DNA of 64,000 nucleotides. It comes from an uncultured Clostridium sp. (GTDB taxonomy: Bacteria > Bacillota > Clostridia > Lachnospirales > Lachnospiraceae). A model generated the notes under the pieces. That model saw only the letters and a program-made list of their open reading frames with translations. It had not been told where the DNA came from and made no database searches. The stretch lies in the NCBI GenBank assembly GCA_946498245.1, contig CAMMNN010000004.1, positions 1 through 64,000 of the forward strand, in the 5' to 3' direction. The position numbers were made by a program, and so were the translations under genes. This document shows, piece by piece, positions 9,398-16,866 of this stretch (its first letter is position 1; each line of letters begins with the position of its first letter).

Positions 9398-9508
9398 ATG
9401 ATAAACATGAACGATAAAAAAACGAAAAAGATTGTTTCTGCAGTAATCGTAATCCTGCTGGTAGTGGCAATGGTTCTTCCGCTGGTACTGAGCGCAGTTT
9501 CGATCTAA
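9398..9508 (+). CDS. 36-residue single-pass membrane protein
   Basis: Very short gene with ribosome site AAGAGGTGAAG before an ATG at 9398 and TAA at 9506. The protein has a lysine-rich start (NDKKTKK) followed by one hydrophobic helix, IVSAVIVILLVVAMVLPLVL. The layout, a basic tip and then a single helix, resembles Prli42-type stressosome membrane anchors and other small Firmicutes membrane proteins; that likeness is an inference from shape only. It sits 12 bases after the exonuclease gene and ahead of the VanW gene. Confidence 0.6.
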   Translation: MINMNDKKTKKIVSAVIVILLVVAMVLPLVLSAVSI

Positions 9509-9579
9509 GCCTTGCAGTGGATATGGCTGCTGCCGCAGCCGGTGTGAATCGAGATATGTTTGAAAATGAGGAGTAGAGT

Positions 9580-11133
9580 ATGAAAAAAACGTTTTGGGCC
9601 GCCGGCGGTTCCGCGCTCTTGCTGTCAATACTGCTGGCCTTTCCCGCATCCGCCCAGCCTAAGCTGCCGGAAGGAATGTCTGCGGGAGAATGCAGCCTGG
9701 GAGGAATGACCCGGGACGAAGCCGAGCAGGCGATTAACGACTATGTGGCCGGTCTGGCTTCCCGAAAGGTTACTCTGGATATGGGCCAGGAGAAGGCCGA
9801 TACCACAGCAGGGGAGCTAGGGCTTTTTTGGAGCAATGAAGAAGAAGTGGGCGCTGCCATGGACGAATATCTGAGCAGCAACCTGATTCAGCAGTACATG
9901 AAGACTGTGGACTTAAAAACAGCCCCGCAGTCCATTCCGCTGGAAACCTCGGTAGAAGAGGGAATGGTAAAGGCTTTTATTGAGAGCCGGTATTCAGGGC
10001 TTGTCCAGGAGCCCCAGGACGCGTCTATTGTCAGAGAAAACGGCGAGTTTATCGTAACCCCGTCAGTGGCGGGAACTGTAATAGACGTAGAAGCCACAAA
10101 CGCCGCCCTGCAGGAAGCGTTCCAGGCCAGCCTGGACGAAGCGGTGGAGGTAAAGGCCGCAATTACAGAAAGCCAGCCCAGAATTACCACAGAGGATCTG
10201 GAAACCATAGGGGATTTGCTGGGAAGCTTTTCCACGGATTTCAGCAGCAGTTCATCGGCCAGAGCCACCAACCTTCAGGTAGGCGCCGGAAAGATCAACG
10301 GCCATGTCCTGATGCCGGGAGAAACGCTGTCGGGTTACGAATGCCTTCAGCCCTTTACAACAGCCAACGGTTATAAAAACGCCGCTTCTTATGAAAACGG
10401 CCAGGTTGTGGACAGTATCGGCGGAGGCGTATGCCAGCTCGCAACGACTCTTTATAATGCGGCTCTTCAGGCGGAGCTGGAGATTACCCAGAGGCAGAAT
10501 CACTCTATGATTGTTACCTATGTCCAGCCGTCTATGGACGCCGCCATTGCCGGAACCGTAAAGGACATTAAAATTACCAATAACTACAGCACTCCTATTT
10601 ATGTAGAAGGTTATACAGAAGGCAGGACTCTGACCTTTGCAATCTATGGAAAGGAAACCAGGCCCGCCAACAGAGAAGTGAAGTATGTGTCGGAGACCCT
10701 GAGCCGGACCAGTCCGGGAAATCCCCAGGAAATCGTAGACGCATCTCTGGCGCCGGGAGCCAGAGTAAAAGTGCAGTCCGCCCATTATGGACTGACTTCC
10801 AGACTATGGAAATGTGTTTATATAGATGGGGAGGAGGTAGAGAAAACTCTGCTGAACTCTGACAGCTACGCAGCGTCTAAAGCAATTTACCGGGTAGGGC
10901 CGGCCGTGGCCGCCGTTGTGCCTCCCGCGGCAGTGGAAACGCCTGCGGAGACTCAGCCCATAGAAAGCCAGCCGGAAACACCTGCGGAGACTTTGCCTGA
11001 AGAGACGGCTCCGGATGTATACGGCCCGGGCATCTCCCTGGACGAGACAGAAGCAGCACCGGCAGAAACGTCTCCGGCGGAAACAGTCCCGGCGCAGCCG
11101 GAAGAGACAGCTCCCGCGGAGCCGGCGCAATGA
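9580..11133 (+). CDS. VanW family surface protein
   Basis: Exported protein of 517 residues. A signal peptide (about 1-25, ending near SAQP) is followed by a putative peptidoglycan-binding region (about 40-215). The VanW domain (about 225-370) includes MPGETLSGYE and the hallmark GGGVCQLATTLYNAAL. A C-terminal tail from about 440 is rich in Pro, Glu, Thr and Ala (repeats such as PAETSPAETVPA), likely spanning the wall. VanW proteins are widespread in Clostridia; a role in wall maintenance or glycopeptide response is assumed, not proven. The ribosome site GAGGAG precedes the ATG. The last codons overlap the next gene by ATGA. Confidence 0.88.
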   Translation: MKKTFWAAGGSALLLSILLAFPASAQPKLPEGMSAGECSLGGMTRDEAEQAINDYVAGLASRKVTLDMGQEKADTTAGELGLFWSNEEEVGAAMDEYLSSNLIQQYMKTVDLKTAPQSIPLETSVEEGMVKAFIESRYSGLVQEPQDASIVRENGEFIVTPSVAGTVIDVEATNAALQEAFQASLDEAVEVKAAITESQPRITTEDLETIGDLLGSFSTDFSSSSSARATNLQVGAGKINGHVLMPGETLSGYECLQPFTTANGYKNAASYENGQVVDSIGGGVCQLATTLYNAALQAELEITQRQNHSMIVTYVQPSMDAAIAGTVKDIKITNNYSTPIYVEGYTEGRTLTFAIYGKETRPANREVKYVSETLSRTSPGNPQEIVDASLAPGARVKVQSAHYGLTSRLWKCVYIDGEEVEKTLLNSDSYAASKAIYRVGPAVAAVVPPAAVETPAETQPIESQPETPAETLPEETAPDVYGPGISLDETEAAPAETSPAETVPAQPEETAPAEPAQ

Positions 11134-11714
11134 TCCGCAGGACAGATCGGGAAAGGCTGGGGCGCATGGAAGCGGGCGAAGATCTGGTGGCGGCAGGTTA
11201 TATTGGAGAAACAGGAGCCGCCGCCATTGCCCGGATGAAAGAGCAGGAGCTTTTATCCTGGTATACAGAAGATTATATTAAAAAAATCCAGACAGCAGAC
11301 AGGCGGCTGGAAGAAATGTCCCGGCAGGATTGGGAAGCGCTGGGAGCCACAGAATATGAAATGGCTGGAGAGGGCGGTATATTCACCGCCCTTTGGACTC
11401 TTTCCGGGACGTACCAGAAAGGGCTGTCTGTGGAGCTGCGGCAGATTCCCGTAAGACAGAGCACCATAGAAATCTGTGAGCGGTACAACTTAAATCCCTA
11501 CCGGTTATGGTCCGGCGGATGCGCTGTGCTGGCGGCGGAAAACGGGGGCCGGTTGGTAAGGCGGATGAAAGAACTGGGGATAGACGGCGCGGTTATCGGG
11601 TACGTCCGGAACGGGGCGGAAAAGGAGATTCTTTGCGGCGGCGAAAAAGGCTGCTTAGAACGGCCCAGGCCAGACGAAATTTACCGGGTACTGCCGGATT
11701 TTCAAATAGAATAA
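11130..11714 (+). CDS. Orphan AIR-synthase C-terminal domain protein
   Basis: The 194 residues lack the N-terminal ATP-binding half of PurM/HypE/ThiL/SelD proteins. The C-terminal half resembles that fold: GEGGIFTALWTLSG, then a segment IPVRQSTIEICERYNLNPYR, then GGCAVLAA and a closing DGAVIGYV. That order matches the AIRS C-terminal domain of HypE-like proteins. The first 75 residues are charged and helical and I do not recognise them. Without the nucleotide-binding half a kinase/synthase role is unlikely; a binding or regulatory role is possible. Start overlaps vanW (ATGA); 16 bases separate it from the Lrp gene. Confidence 0.65.
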   Translation: MIRRTDRERLGRMEAGEDLVAAGYIGETGAAAIARMKEQELLSWYTEDYIKKIQTADRRLEEMSRQDWEALGATEYEMAGEGGIFTALWTLSGTYQKGLSVELRQIPVRQSTIEICERYNLNPYRLWSGGCAVLAAENGGRLVRRMKELGIDGAVIGYVRNGAEKEILCGGEKGCLERPRPDEIYRVLPDFQIE

Positions 11715-11730
11715 GCAGGAGGAGAGAAGG

Positions 11731-12213
11731 ATGAGAGAGAAAATTTTAGCGGTAATCGAAAAGAACAGCCGGATTGATATTAAGGATTTGGCAATTCTTT
11801 TAGGGGAAAGCGAAGTCGCTGTGGCCAATGAAATCGCTCAGATGGAAAAGGAAAATATTATTTGCGGTTACCATACCCTGATTAACTGGGATAATACCAG
11901 CGAGGAAAAAGTTCAGGCGCTGATTGAAGTGAAGGTAACGCCTCAGCGTGGAATGGGCTTTGATAAGATCGCAGAGAGAATTTATCAGTACAGCGAAGTG
12001 GATTCCGTATTCCTGATGTCCGGCGGCTATGATTTTACCGTAATGATTGAAGGAAAGACTATGCGCCAGGTAGCCCTTTTCGTGTCCGAGAAATTATCGA
12101 CTCTGGATTCCGTTCTCAGCACTGCCACCCATTTTGTATTAAAGAAGTATAAAGACCACGGTACTGTCATTGCAGAGCCGGTTCAGGATGAAAGGATGCC
12201 GATAAGCCTATGA
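11731..12213 (+). CDS. Lrp/AsnC family regulator
   Basis: DNA-binding regulator of 160 residues. The N-terminal winged helix (about 1-55: IEKNSRIDIKDLAILLGESEVAVANEI) is followed by an RAM/AsnC ligand-binding domain (about 65-145, with SGGYDFTVMIEG). It is somewhat longer than classical Lrp and lacks a clear amino-acid specificity signature. A strong AGGAGG site precedes the ATG. Its stop overlaps the start of the aminotransferase by ATGA, suggesting it senses an amino acid or keto acid handled by that enzyme and controls this operon. Confidence 0.9.
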   Translation: MREKILAVIEKNSRIDIKDLAILLGESEVAVANEIAQMEKENIICGYHTLINWDNTSEEKVQALIEVKVTPQRGMGFDKIAERIYQYSEVDSVFLMSGGYDFTVMIEGKTMRQVALFVSEKLSTLDSVLSTATHFVLKKYKDHGTVIAEPVQDERMPISL

Positions 12214-13382
12214 GAAATCCATTATCAGAAACCGTTGTAAAAATCCCGCCCTCGGGCATACGGAAATTTTTTGATATTGTCAGCGAGATGAAAGACGCCA
12301 TCTCTCTGGGCGTAGGCGAACCGGATTTTGACACTCCCTGGCATATCAGGGAAGAAGGTATCTACTCACTGGAGAGAGGAAAAACCTTCTACACTTCCAA
12401 CGCAGGACTGAAAGAGCTGAAAATGGAGATCGCCGCATATCAGAAGCGCAAATACGGAGTCAATTACGATTACGCTGACGAAGTGATGGTAACGGTAGGC
12501 GGCAGCGAGGCCATTGATATTGCTTTGCGGGCTATGATCAATCCGGGAATGGGAGAAGAGGTCCTGATCCCTCAGCCCAGCTACGTTTCCTACGTCCCCT
12601 GTACAATTCTGGCAGGAGGCGTGCCGGTGATAATTGAGCTGGAAGCCAAGGACGAATTTCGTCTGACACCGGAAAAGCTGCTGGAAAAACTGACGCCTAA
12701 CACCAAAATTTTAATCCTTCCCTTCCCCAATAATCCCACGGGAGCAATTATGGAGAAAGAGGATCTGGAGGCCATTGCCAAAATCATTGAGGAAAGGGAT
12801 CTTTTTGTCATCTCCGATGAAATTTATGCAGAGCTTACATACAAAGGAGCCCATATAACTATTGCTTCTCTTCCGGGAATGAGGGAGCGAACCATATTGA
12901 TTAACGGTTTTTCCAAAGCCTTTGCCATGACTGGCTGGCGATTGGGGTACGCCTGCGGTCCGGAGCCCATTATAAGCCAGATGTTGAAGATCCATCAGTT
13001 TGCCATTATGTGCGCTCCCACCACCAGCCAGTACGCCGGAGTGGAGGCGCTGCGAAACAGCGACGAAGATGTGGCAATGATGCGGGAGGCTTATAACCAG
13101 CGCCGCCGCTATCTGATGCACTCGTTCCGTGAGATGGGGCTAGATTGCTTTGAGCCTTACGGCGCTTTTTATACCTTCCCCTGCATTAAACGCTTTGGAA
13201 TGAGTTCAGACGAATTTGCCACCCGGCTGCTGACAGAAGAAAAAGTAGCGGTAGTTCCGGGCACAGCATTTGGAGACTGCGGAGAAGGGTATCTGCGTAT
13301 TTCCTACGCGTATTCTCTGGACAATCTGAAGGAAGCCCTGGGACGGATGGACCGGTTTATAAAGAGGCTGGACGAAAGATGA
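12210..13382 (+). CDS. PLP-dependent aminotransferase, class I/II
   Basis: Fold-type I aminotransferase of 390 residues, of the aspartate/aromatic/PatA-like group. Motifs: SLGVGEPDFDTP at the start, GSEAIDIALRAM for cofactor phosphate contact, PFPNNPTGAIM, DEIYAELTY, the PLP lysine in GFSKAFAMTGWRLGY (Lys near 236), and the C-terminal carboxylate-binding arginine in YLRISYA. The exact amino donor cannot be read from sequence. It is coupled by ATGA overlaps to the Lrp regulator before it and trmL after it. Confidence 0.92.
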   Translation: MRNPLSETVVKIPPSGIRKFFDIVSEMKDAISLGVGEPDFDTPWHIREEGIYSLERGKTFYTSNAGLKELKMEIAAYQKRKYGVNYDYADEVMVTVGGSEAIDIALRAMINPGMGEEVLIPQPSYVSYVPCTILAGGVPVIIELEAKDEFRLTPEKLLEKLTPNTKILILPFPNNPTGAIMEKEDLEAIAKIIEERDLFVISDEIYAELTYKGAHITIASLPGMRERTILINGFSKAFAMTGWRLGYACGPEPIISQMLKIHQFAIMCAPTTSQYAGVEALRNSDEDVAMMREAYNQRRRYLMHSFREMGLDCFEPYGAFYTFPCIKRFGMSSDEFATRLLTEEKVAVVPGTAFGDCGEGYLRISYAYSLDNLKEALGRMDRFIKRLDER

Positions 13383-13873
13383 ATATAGTACTGTATGAGC
13401 CGGAAATGCCGGCAAACACTGGAAATATCGGAAGAACCTGCGTTGCCACGGGAACCCGGCTGCATTTAATCGAACCGCTGGGCTTTAAACTCAATGAAAA
13501 GCAGCTGAAGCGGGCGGGACTGGATTATTGGGATAAGCTGGACGTGACAGTGTACAGCGATTTCAAAGACTTTCTGGAAAAAAATCCCGGAGCCAAACTT
13601 TATATGGCCACAACGAAGGCCCCCAATGTATATACAGAAGCGGCATATGAACCGGACTGCTATATTATGTTCGGACCGGAAAGCCGGGGGATTCCCGAAG
13701 AAATTTTGGTTCAATACCAGGAAACCTGCGTCAGAATCCCCATGTGGGGGGAGATCCGCTCCCTGAATCTTTCCAATTCTGTGGCCATTATTCTGTATGA
13801 AGCGCTGCGCCAAAACGGGTTTCAGGAAATGACTCTTAACGGACATTTAAGAAATTTCCAATGGAAAGAGTAA
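13379..13873 (+). CDS. trmL: tRNA (cytidine(34)-2'-O)-methyltransferase
   Basis: SPOUT-class methyltransferase that 2'-O-methylates the wobble base of tRNA-Leu isoacceptors; a dimeric knot protein. The 164 residues fit. Family motifs: the opening LYEPEMPANTGNIGRTC, the knot segment FGPESRGIPEEIL, and IPMWGEIRSLNLSNSVAI. The start overlaps the aminotransferase stop (ATGA). Its known substrate type, tRNA-Leu with a UAA anticodon, is also encoded at 82-167. Confidence 0.95.
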   Translation: MNIVLYEPEMPANTGNIGRTCVATGTRLHLIEPLGFKLNEKQLKRAGLDYWDKLDVTVYSDFKDFLEKNPGAKLYMATTKAPNVYTEAAYEPDCYIMFGPESRGIPEEILVQYQETCVRIPMWGEIRSLNLSNSVAIILYEALRQNGFQEMTLNGHLRNFQWKE

Positions 13874-13900
13874 GGTCTGTTATATTCTTTTTATACTTTT

Positions 13901-13935
13901 GTCACATACTGGTCACACTTCTCTTTTAATATAAC
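13901..13935 (+). promoter_or_regulatory. Direct-repeat activator site with -10 box
   Basis: GTCACA occurs at 13901-13906 and 13912-13917, an 11-base period on one face of the helix, as in PhoB/OmpR-family sites. A -10 TATAAC at 13930-13935 follows; the -35 position (TACTGG) is poor, as expected for an activated promoter. It precedes the lipoprotein gene by about 50 bases. Confidence 0.4.
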
Positions 13936-13985
13936 CATTGCAAAGGAAATCGTCCTTTGAAATGATGAAAAGAGGAGAGATTATT

Positions 13986-14291
13986 ATGAAAAAACTGACA
14001 AGAACTATGACTGCAGCGGCAGTCAGCGCAATGCTGGCAGCTTCCGTGCTGACCGCGTGCGGAGGAACGGACGCAGAGGAGACTACCACTACGGCGGCTG
14101 TGACAGTTGAGGAAACCACCACTGCCGAAGAAACTACAGCAGAAGAAACTACAGCAGAAGAAACTACCGTTGATGAAACGGCAATTGAGGAAACCGCAGC
14201 GGAGGAGGAAACCTCGGCAGAAGAGGCAGAAACTTCTGAAGAGGCCGAGTCCCTGGAAGAAGTTTCCGAGTCTGCAGAAGCAGCAGAATAA
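13986..14291 (+). CDS. Small acidic lipoprotein with Thr-Glu repeats
   Basis: 101 residues. A lipoprotein signal peptide ends in the lipobox LTAC near residue 20, so the mature protein starts at that cysteine and is membrane-anchored outside the cell. The rest is almost only Glu, Thr, Ala and Ser, with repeats of AEETT coded by a 15-base tandem unit (about 14125-14170). No folded domain is visible; it resembles the disordered wall-spanning tail of the VanW protein upstream. Start chosen at 13986 because of AGAGGAGAG before it; an upstream ATG at 13938 lacks this and would mask the signal peptide. Confidence 0.75.
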   Translation: MKKLTRTMTAAAVSAMLAASVLTACGGTDAEETTTTAAVTVEETTTAEETTAEETTAEETTVDETAIEETAAEEETSAEEAETSEEAESLEEVSESAEAAE

Positions 14292-14316
14292 AACGTAATC
14301 TTTTACAAAAAGAAGC

Positions 14317-14358
14317 AGCATGGCAGGGGGCCGTTTATAATCGGCGTCCTGCTTTTTA
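14317..14358 (+). terminator. Terminator after the lipoprotein gene
   Basis: GCAGGGGGCCG pairs with CGGCGTCCTGC with one mismatch and one G-U pair, followed by TTTTT. Confidence 0.8.
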
Positions 14359-14362
14359 TATA

Positions 14363-14391
14363 TTGATATGAAATTCCTAAAATGGTAAACT
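14363..14391 (+). promoter_or_regulatory. Likely promoter of ABC-2 exporter operon
   Basis: -35 TTGATA (14363-14368), a 17-base spacer and -10 TAAACT (14386-14391) lie 24 bases before the ATPase start. Confidence 0.5.
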
Positions 14392-14415
14392 AGAAACCAT
14401 CGGGAGGAAGCAACA

Positions 14416-15204
14416 ATGATTGTAATGGAAAATGTCTGCAAATCATATAAGATTGCGAAAAGGAACGCAGGATTCGGAGAGGCCTGCAAAGCGCTGTTTC
14501 GCCGTGAATATGATGTGATCCACGCCCTGCAGAATGTCAGCTTTACTATAGAGGACGGAGAGATGGTGGGCTACATCGGTCCCAACGGGGCGGGAAAAAG
14601 CTCCACAATAAAAATTCTCAGCGGAATCTTAACGCCTGACAGCGGAACCGTTCTGGTGGACGGACGCATACCGTACAAAGACAGAATAGCCCATGTACGT
14701 CAGATTGGGGTAGTTTTTGGCCAGCGGTCACAGCTATGGTGGGATGTTCCGGTCATAGATTCCTTTGAGCTTTTAAAAGACATCTACGGGATTCCCCATA
14801 ATGTATACCAAAACAATATAGAAGAGCTTACGGAGCTGCTGGGGTTAAAAGAATTGCTGCGTTCTCCTGCAAGGCAGTTGTCCCTTGGCCAGCGTATGAG
14901 ATGCGAAATCGCCGCTTCACTTTTGCACAGCCCCAGGATTTTGTTTTTAGACGAGCCTACCATCGGACTTGACGCGGTGTCAAAGCTGGCTGTCAGGGAT
15001 TTTATAAAAAAACAGAATGAACTCCATAATACCACGGTGATTCTTACCACCCACGATATGCAGGATATAGAGGCTCTTTCCAAACGCATTATCCTCATCG
15101 GAAAAGGAAAGATCCTTTTAGACGGCGGGCTTTCTGACATCAAAAAAGGCGGGGCCAATATTGATGAAACCGTAGCGGAGCTTTACCGCTCCTATGAAAT
15201 ATAG
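14416..15204 (+). CDS. ABC-2 type exporter, ATP-binding subunit
   Basis: Cytoplasmic ATPase of 262 residues driving the two permeases that follow. Walker A is GPNGAGKSS near residue 56, the Q loop is GVVFGQRSQLWW, the signature is LSLGQRMR, Walker B is ILFLDEPTIGLD, and the switch histidine is in LTTHDMQD. The QRSQLWWD segment after the Q loop is typical of the NatA/YhaQ-like group exporting with ABC2_membrane_6 permeases. Substrate unknown. GGGAGG site before ATG; 9 bases to the next gene. Confidence 0.93.
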   Translation: MIVMENVCKSYKIAKRNAGFGEACKALFRREYDVIHALQNVSFTIEDGEMVGYIGPNGAGKSSTIKILSGILTPDSGTVLVDGRIPYKDRIAHVRQIGVVFGQRSQLWWDVPVIDSFELLKDIYGIPHNVYQNNIEELTELLGLKELLRSPARQLSLGQRMRCEIAASLLHSPRILFLDEPTIGLDAVSKLAVRDFIKKQNELHNTTVILTTHDMQDIEALSKRIILIGKGKILLDGGLSDIKKGGANIDETVAELYRSYEI

Positions 15205-15213
15205 GAGGATGCC

Positions 15214-16014
15214 ATGAAATATATCGCCTTTTTCCGGCTGCGGTTTTCCATGGGGCTTCAGTACCGAGCGGCGGCAGCGGCAGGCGTTGTCACTCAGTTT
15301 GCTTGGGGATTTATACAAATTATGATTTATAAAGCATTCTATGAAGGGGGCAGCGAAAGTTTTCCCATGTCGTTTTCCGCAACGGCGTCGTATATCTGGC
15401 TGCAGCAGGCTTTCTTGGCGTTGTTTGCCGCCTGGATGATGGAAAGTGAAATATTTGACTCTATAGTGAACGGCAATGTGGCCTATGAGCTGTGCAGACC
15501 CGTGAGAATATACGATATGTGGTTTGCCAGAAGTTTGGCAAACAGACTTTCCAGGGCAGTTTTGCGCTGCCTGCCTATTTTGGCTGTGGCGGTTTTTTTG
15601 CCTGCTCCGTATGGGCTTTCAGCCCCGGCTTCCCTTTTTCATTTCATTGTGTTTCTAATAACTATGATTCTGGGGCTGCTGGTTACCGTGGCTTTTTCCA
15701 CGGTGATTTATGGGCTGACGTTTTTTACCATATCGCCCCAGGGGCTTAAAATCGTATTTACCTCCATGGTAGAATTTTTCGCCGGCGCAGTTATTCCTCT
15801 TCCTTTTTTCCCTGAAAAGGTTCAGAGAGTTATGGAACTTTTGCCATTTGCCGCTATGCAGAATGTAGCCCTGCGAGTGTACAGCGGCGGAATGACGGGG
15901 GAGTACATGAGAAAGATTGTTTTTCTGCAGATGATGTGGCTGGTAATATTAATTCTTTGGGGAAGACTTCTTTGCAGATACGCTGAGAGAAAAGTAAGGA
16001 TTCAAGGGGGCTGA
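15214..16014 (+). CDS. ABC-2 type exporter, permease 1
   Basis: Integral membrane protein of 266 residues with about six hydrophobic helices. It resembles the ABC2_membrane_6 (DUF990-like) permeases, including the N-terminal FRLRFSMGLQYRAAAAAGV region and the loop AYELCRPVRIYDMWFARSLANR after the second helix. That family works as a heteromeric pair with one ATPase, as found here. Ribosome site TAGGAGG. The next gene starts 5 bases after its stop. Substrate unknown. Confidence 0.88.
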   Translation: MKYIAFFRLRFSMGLQYRAAAAAGVVTQFAWGFIQIMIYKAFYEGGSESFPMSFSATASYIWLQQAFLALFAAWMMESEIFDSIVNGNVAYELCRPVRIYDMWFARSLANRLSRAVLRCLPILAVAVFLPAPYGLSAPASLFHFIVFLITMILGLLVTVAFSTVIYGLTFFTISPQGLKIVFTSMVEFFAGAVIPLPFFPEKVQRVMELLPFAAMQNVALRVYSGGMTGEYMRKIVFLQMMWLVILILWGRLLCRYAERKVRIQGG

Positions 16015-16018
16015 TGGG

Positions 16019-16819
16019 ATGATACAGAATATAAGGCGGAGCGTAAGGCTGTATGGCCATTACATATCCCTCAATATCAAAAGTATGATGCAGTACAAAA
16101 CATCTTTTTTCCTGACTGCATTGGGACAGTTTCTGGTTTCCTTTAACATCTTTCTGGGAATTTACTTTATGTTTCAGAGATTTGATTCCGTGAAGGGATA
16201 TACCTACAGTGAAGTTCTGCTGTGTTTTTCCATTGTCCTGCTGCAGTTTTCCATAGCGGAAATGGTTGCCAGAGGATTTGATACCTTTTCAGCCATGGTC
16301 AGGAGCGGAGGCTTTGATTTGGTACTGGTTCGGCCGCGCAATGAGGTGCTTCAGGTTTTGGGAAGCAAGTTTGAACTGACCAGAATCGGCAGAATGATTC
16401 AGGCCGTCGTTATGTTTGCCTATGGGGTGTTAAACTGCGGGGTTCAGTGGAATCCGGCCAAAGCTGCGGCCGTCTTTTTTATGATTTTAGGGGGAACAGC
16501 CATCTTTTCAGGCTTATTTTTGCTATACGCCGCATTCTGCTTTTTCACTCTGGATGGCCTGGAATTTATGAACGCTTTTACAGACGGAGGACGGGAATTT
16601 GGAAAATATCCTCTTGATGTCTATGGGGAAAAGATGCTGCTTTTTACCACCTTTGTAATCCCTTACGCTTTGGCTCAATACTATCCTCTTTTGTACGTTT
16701 TGGATCGAACAGACAATATCATAAATATGCTGGTTCCTTTGCTGTCCCTGCTGTTTTTAGTTCCCTGTGTCCTGTTTTGGAAATTTGGAGTGCGCCGCTA
16801 TCAGTCCAGCGGATCGTAA
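16019..16819 (+). CDS. ABC-2 type exporter, permease 2
   Basis: Second membrane subunit, also 266 residues with about six helices. The loop DTFSAMVRSGGFDLVLVRPRN corresponds to the RPV/RPR loop of permease 1, supporting a common origin and a heterodimer. The C-terminal DVYGEKMLLFTTFVIPYALAQ matches the family's conserved end region. Ends the operon. The hairpin just downstream serves the opposite strand, and I see no separate plus-strand terminator. Confidence 0.88.
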   Translation: MIQNIRRSVRLYGHYISLNIKSMMQYKTSFFLTALGQFLVSFNIFLGIYFMFQRFDSVKGYTYSEVLLCFSIVLLQFSIAEMVARGFDTFSAMVRSGGFDLVLVRPRNEVLQVLGSKFELTRIGRMIQAVVMFAYGVLNCGVQWNPAKAAAVFFMILGGTAIFSGLFLLYAAFCFFTLDGLEFMNAFTDGGREFGKYPLDVYGEKMLLFTTFVIPYALAQYYPLLYVLDRTDNIINMLVPLLSLLFLVPCVLFWKFGVRRYQSSGS

Positions 16820-16847
16820 AAAGGCCGGCGCACGAACACGCCGGCCT
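16817..16847 (-). terminator. Terminator of malA-malP
   Basis: AGGCCGGCG pairs with CGCCGGCCT around an 8-base loop. On the minus strand the stem is followed by TTTTTA, so it stops transcription of the PTS gene. Confidence 0.8.
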
Positions 16848-16866
16848 GAAGGGGTATGGTTCCTGT

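Noticed and set aside
9398-11133. Vancomycin resistance locus
   Set aside because: A VanW-domain protein alone, without vanHAX or VanRS genes, does not indicate resistance.
14125-14170. CRISPR-like repeat
   Set aside because: The repeat is in frame, has no unique spacers and codes for AEETT units in a lipoprotein.
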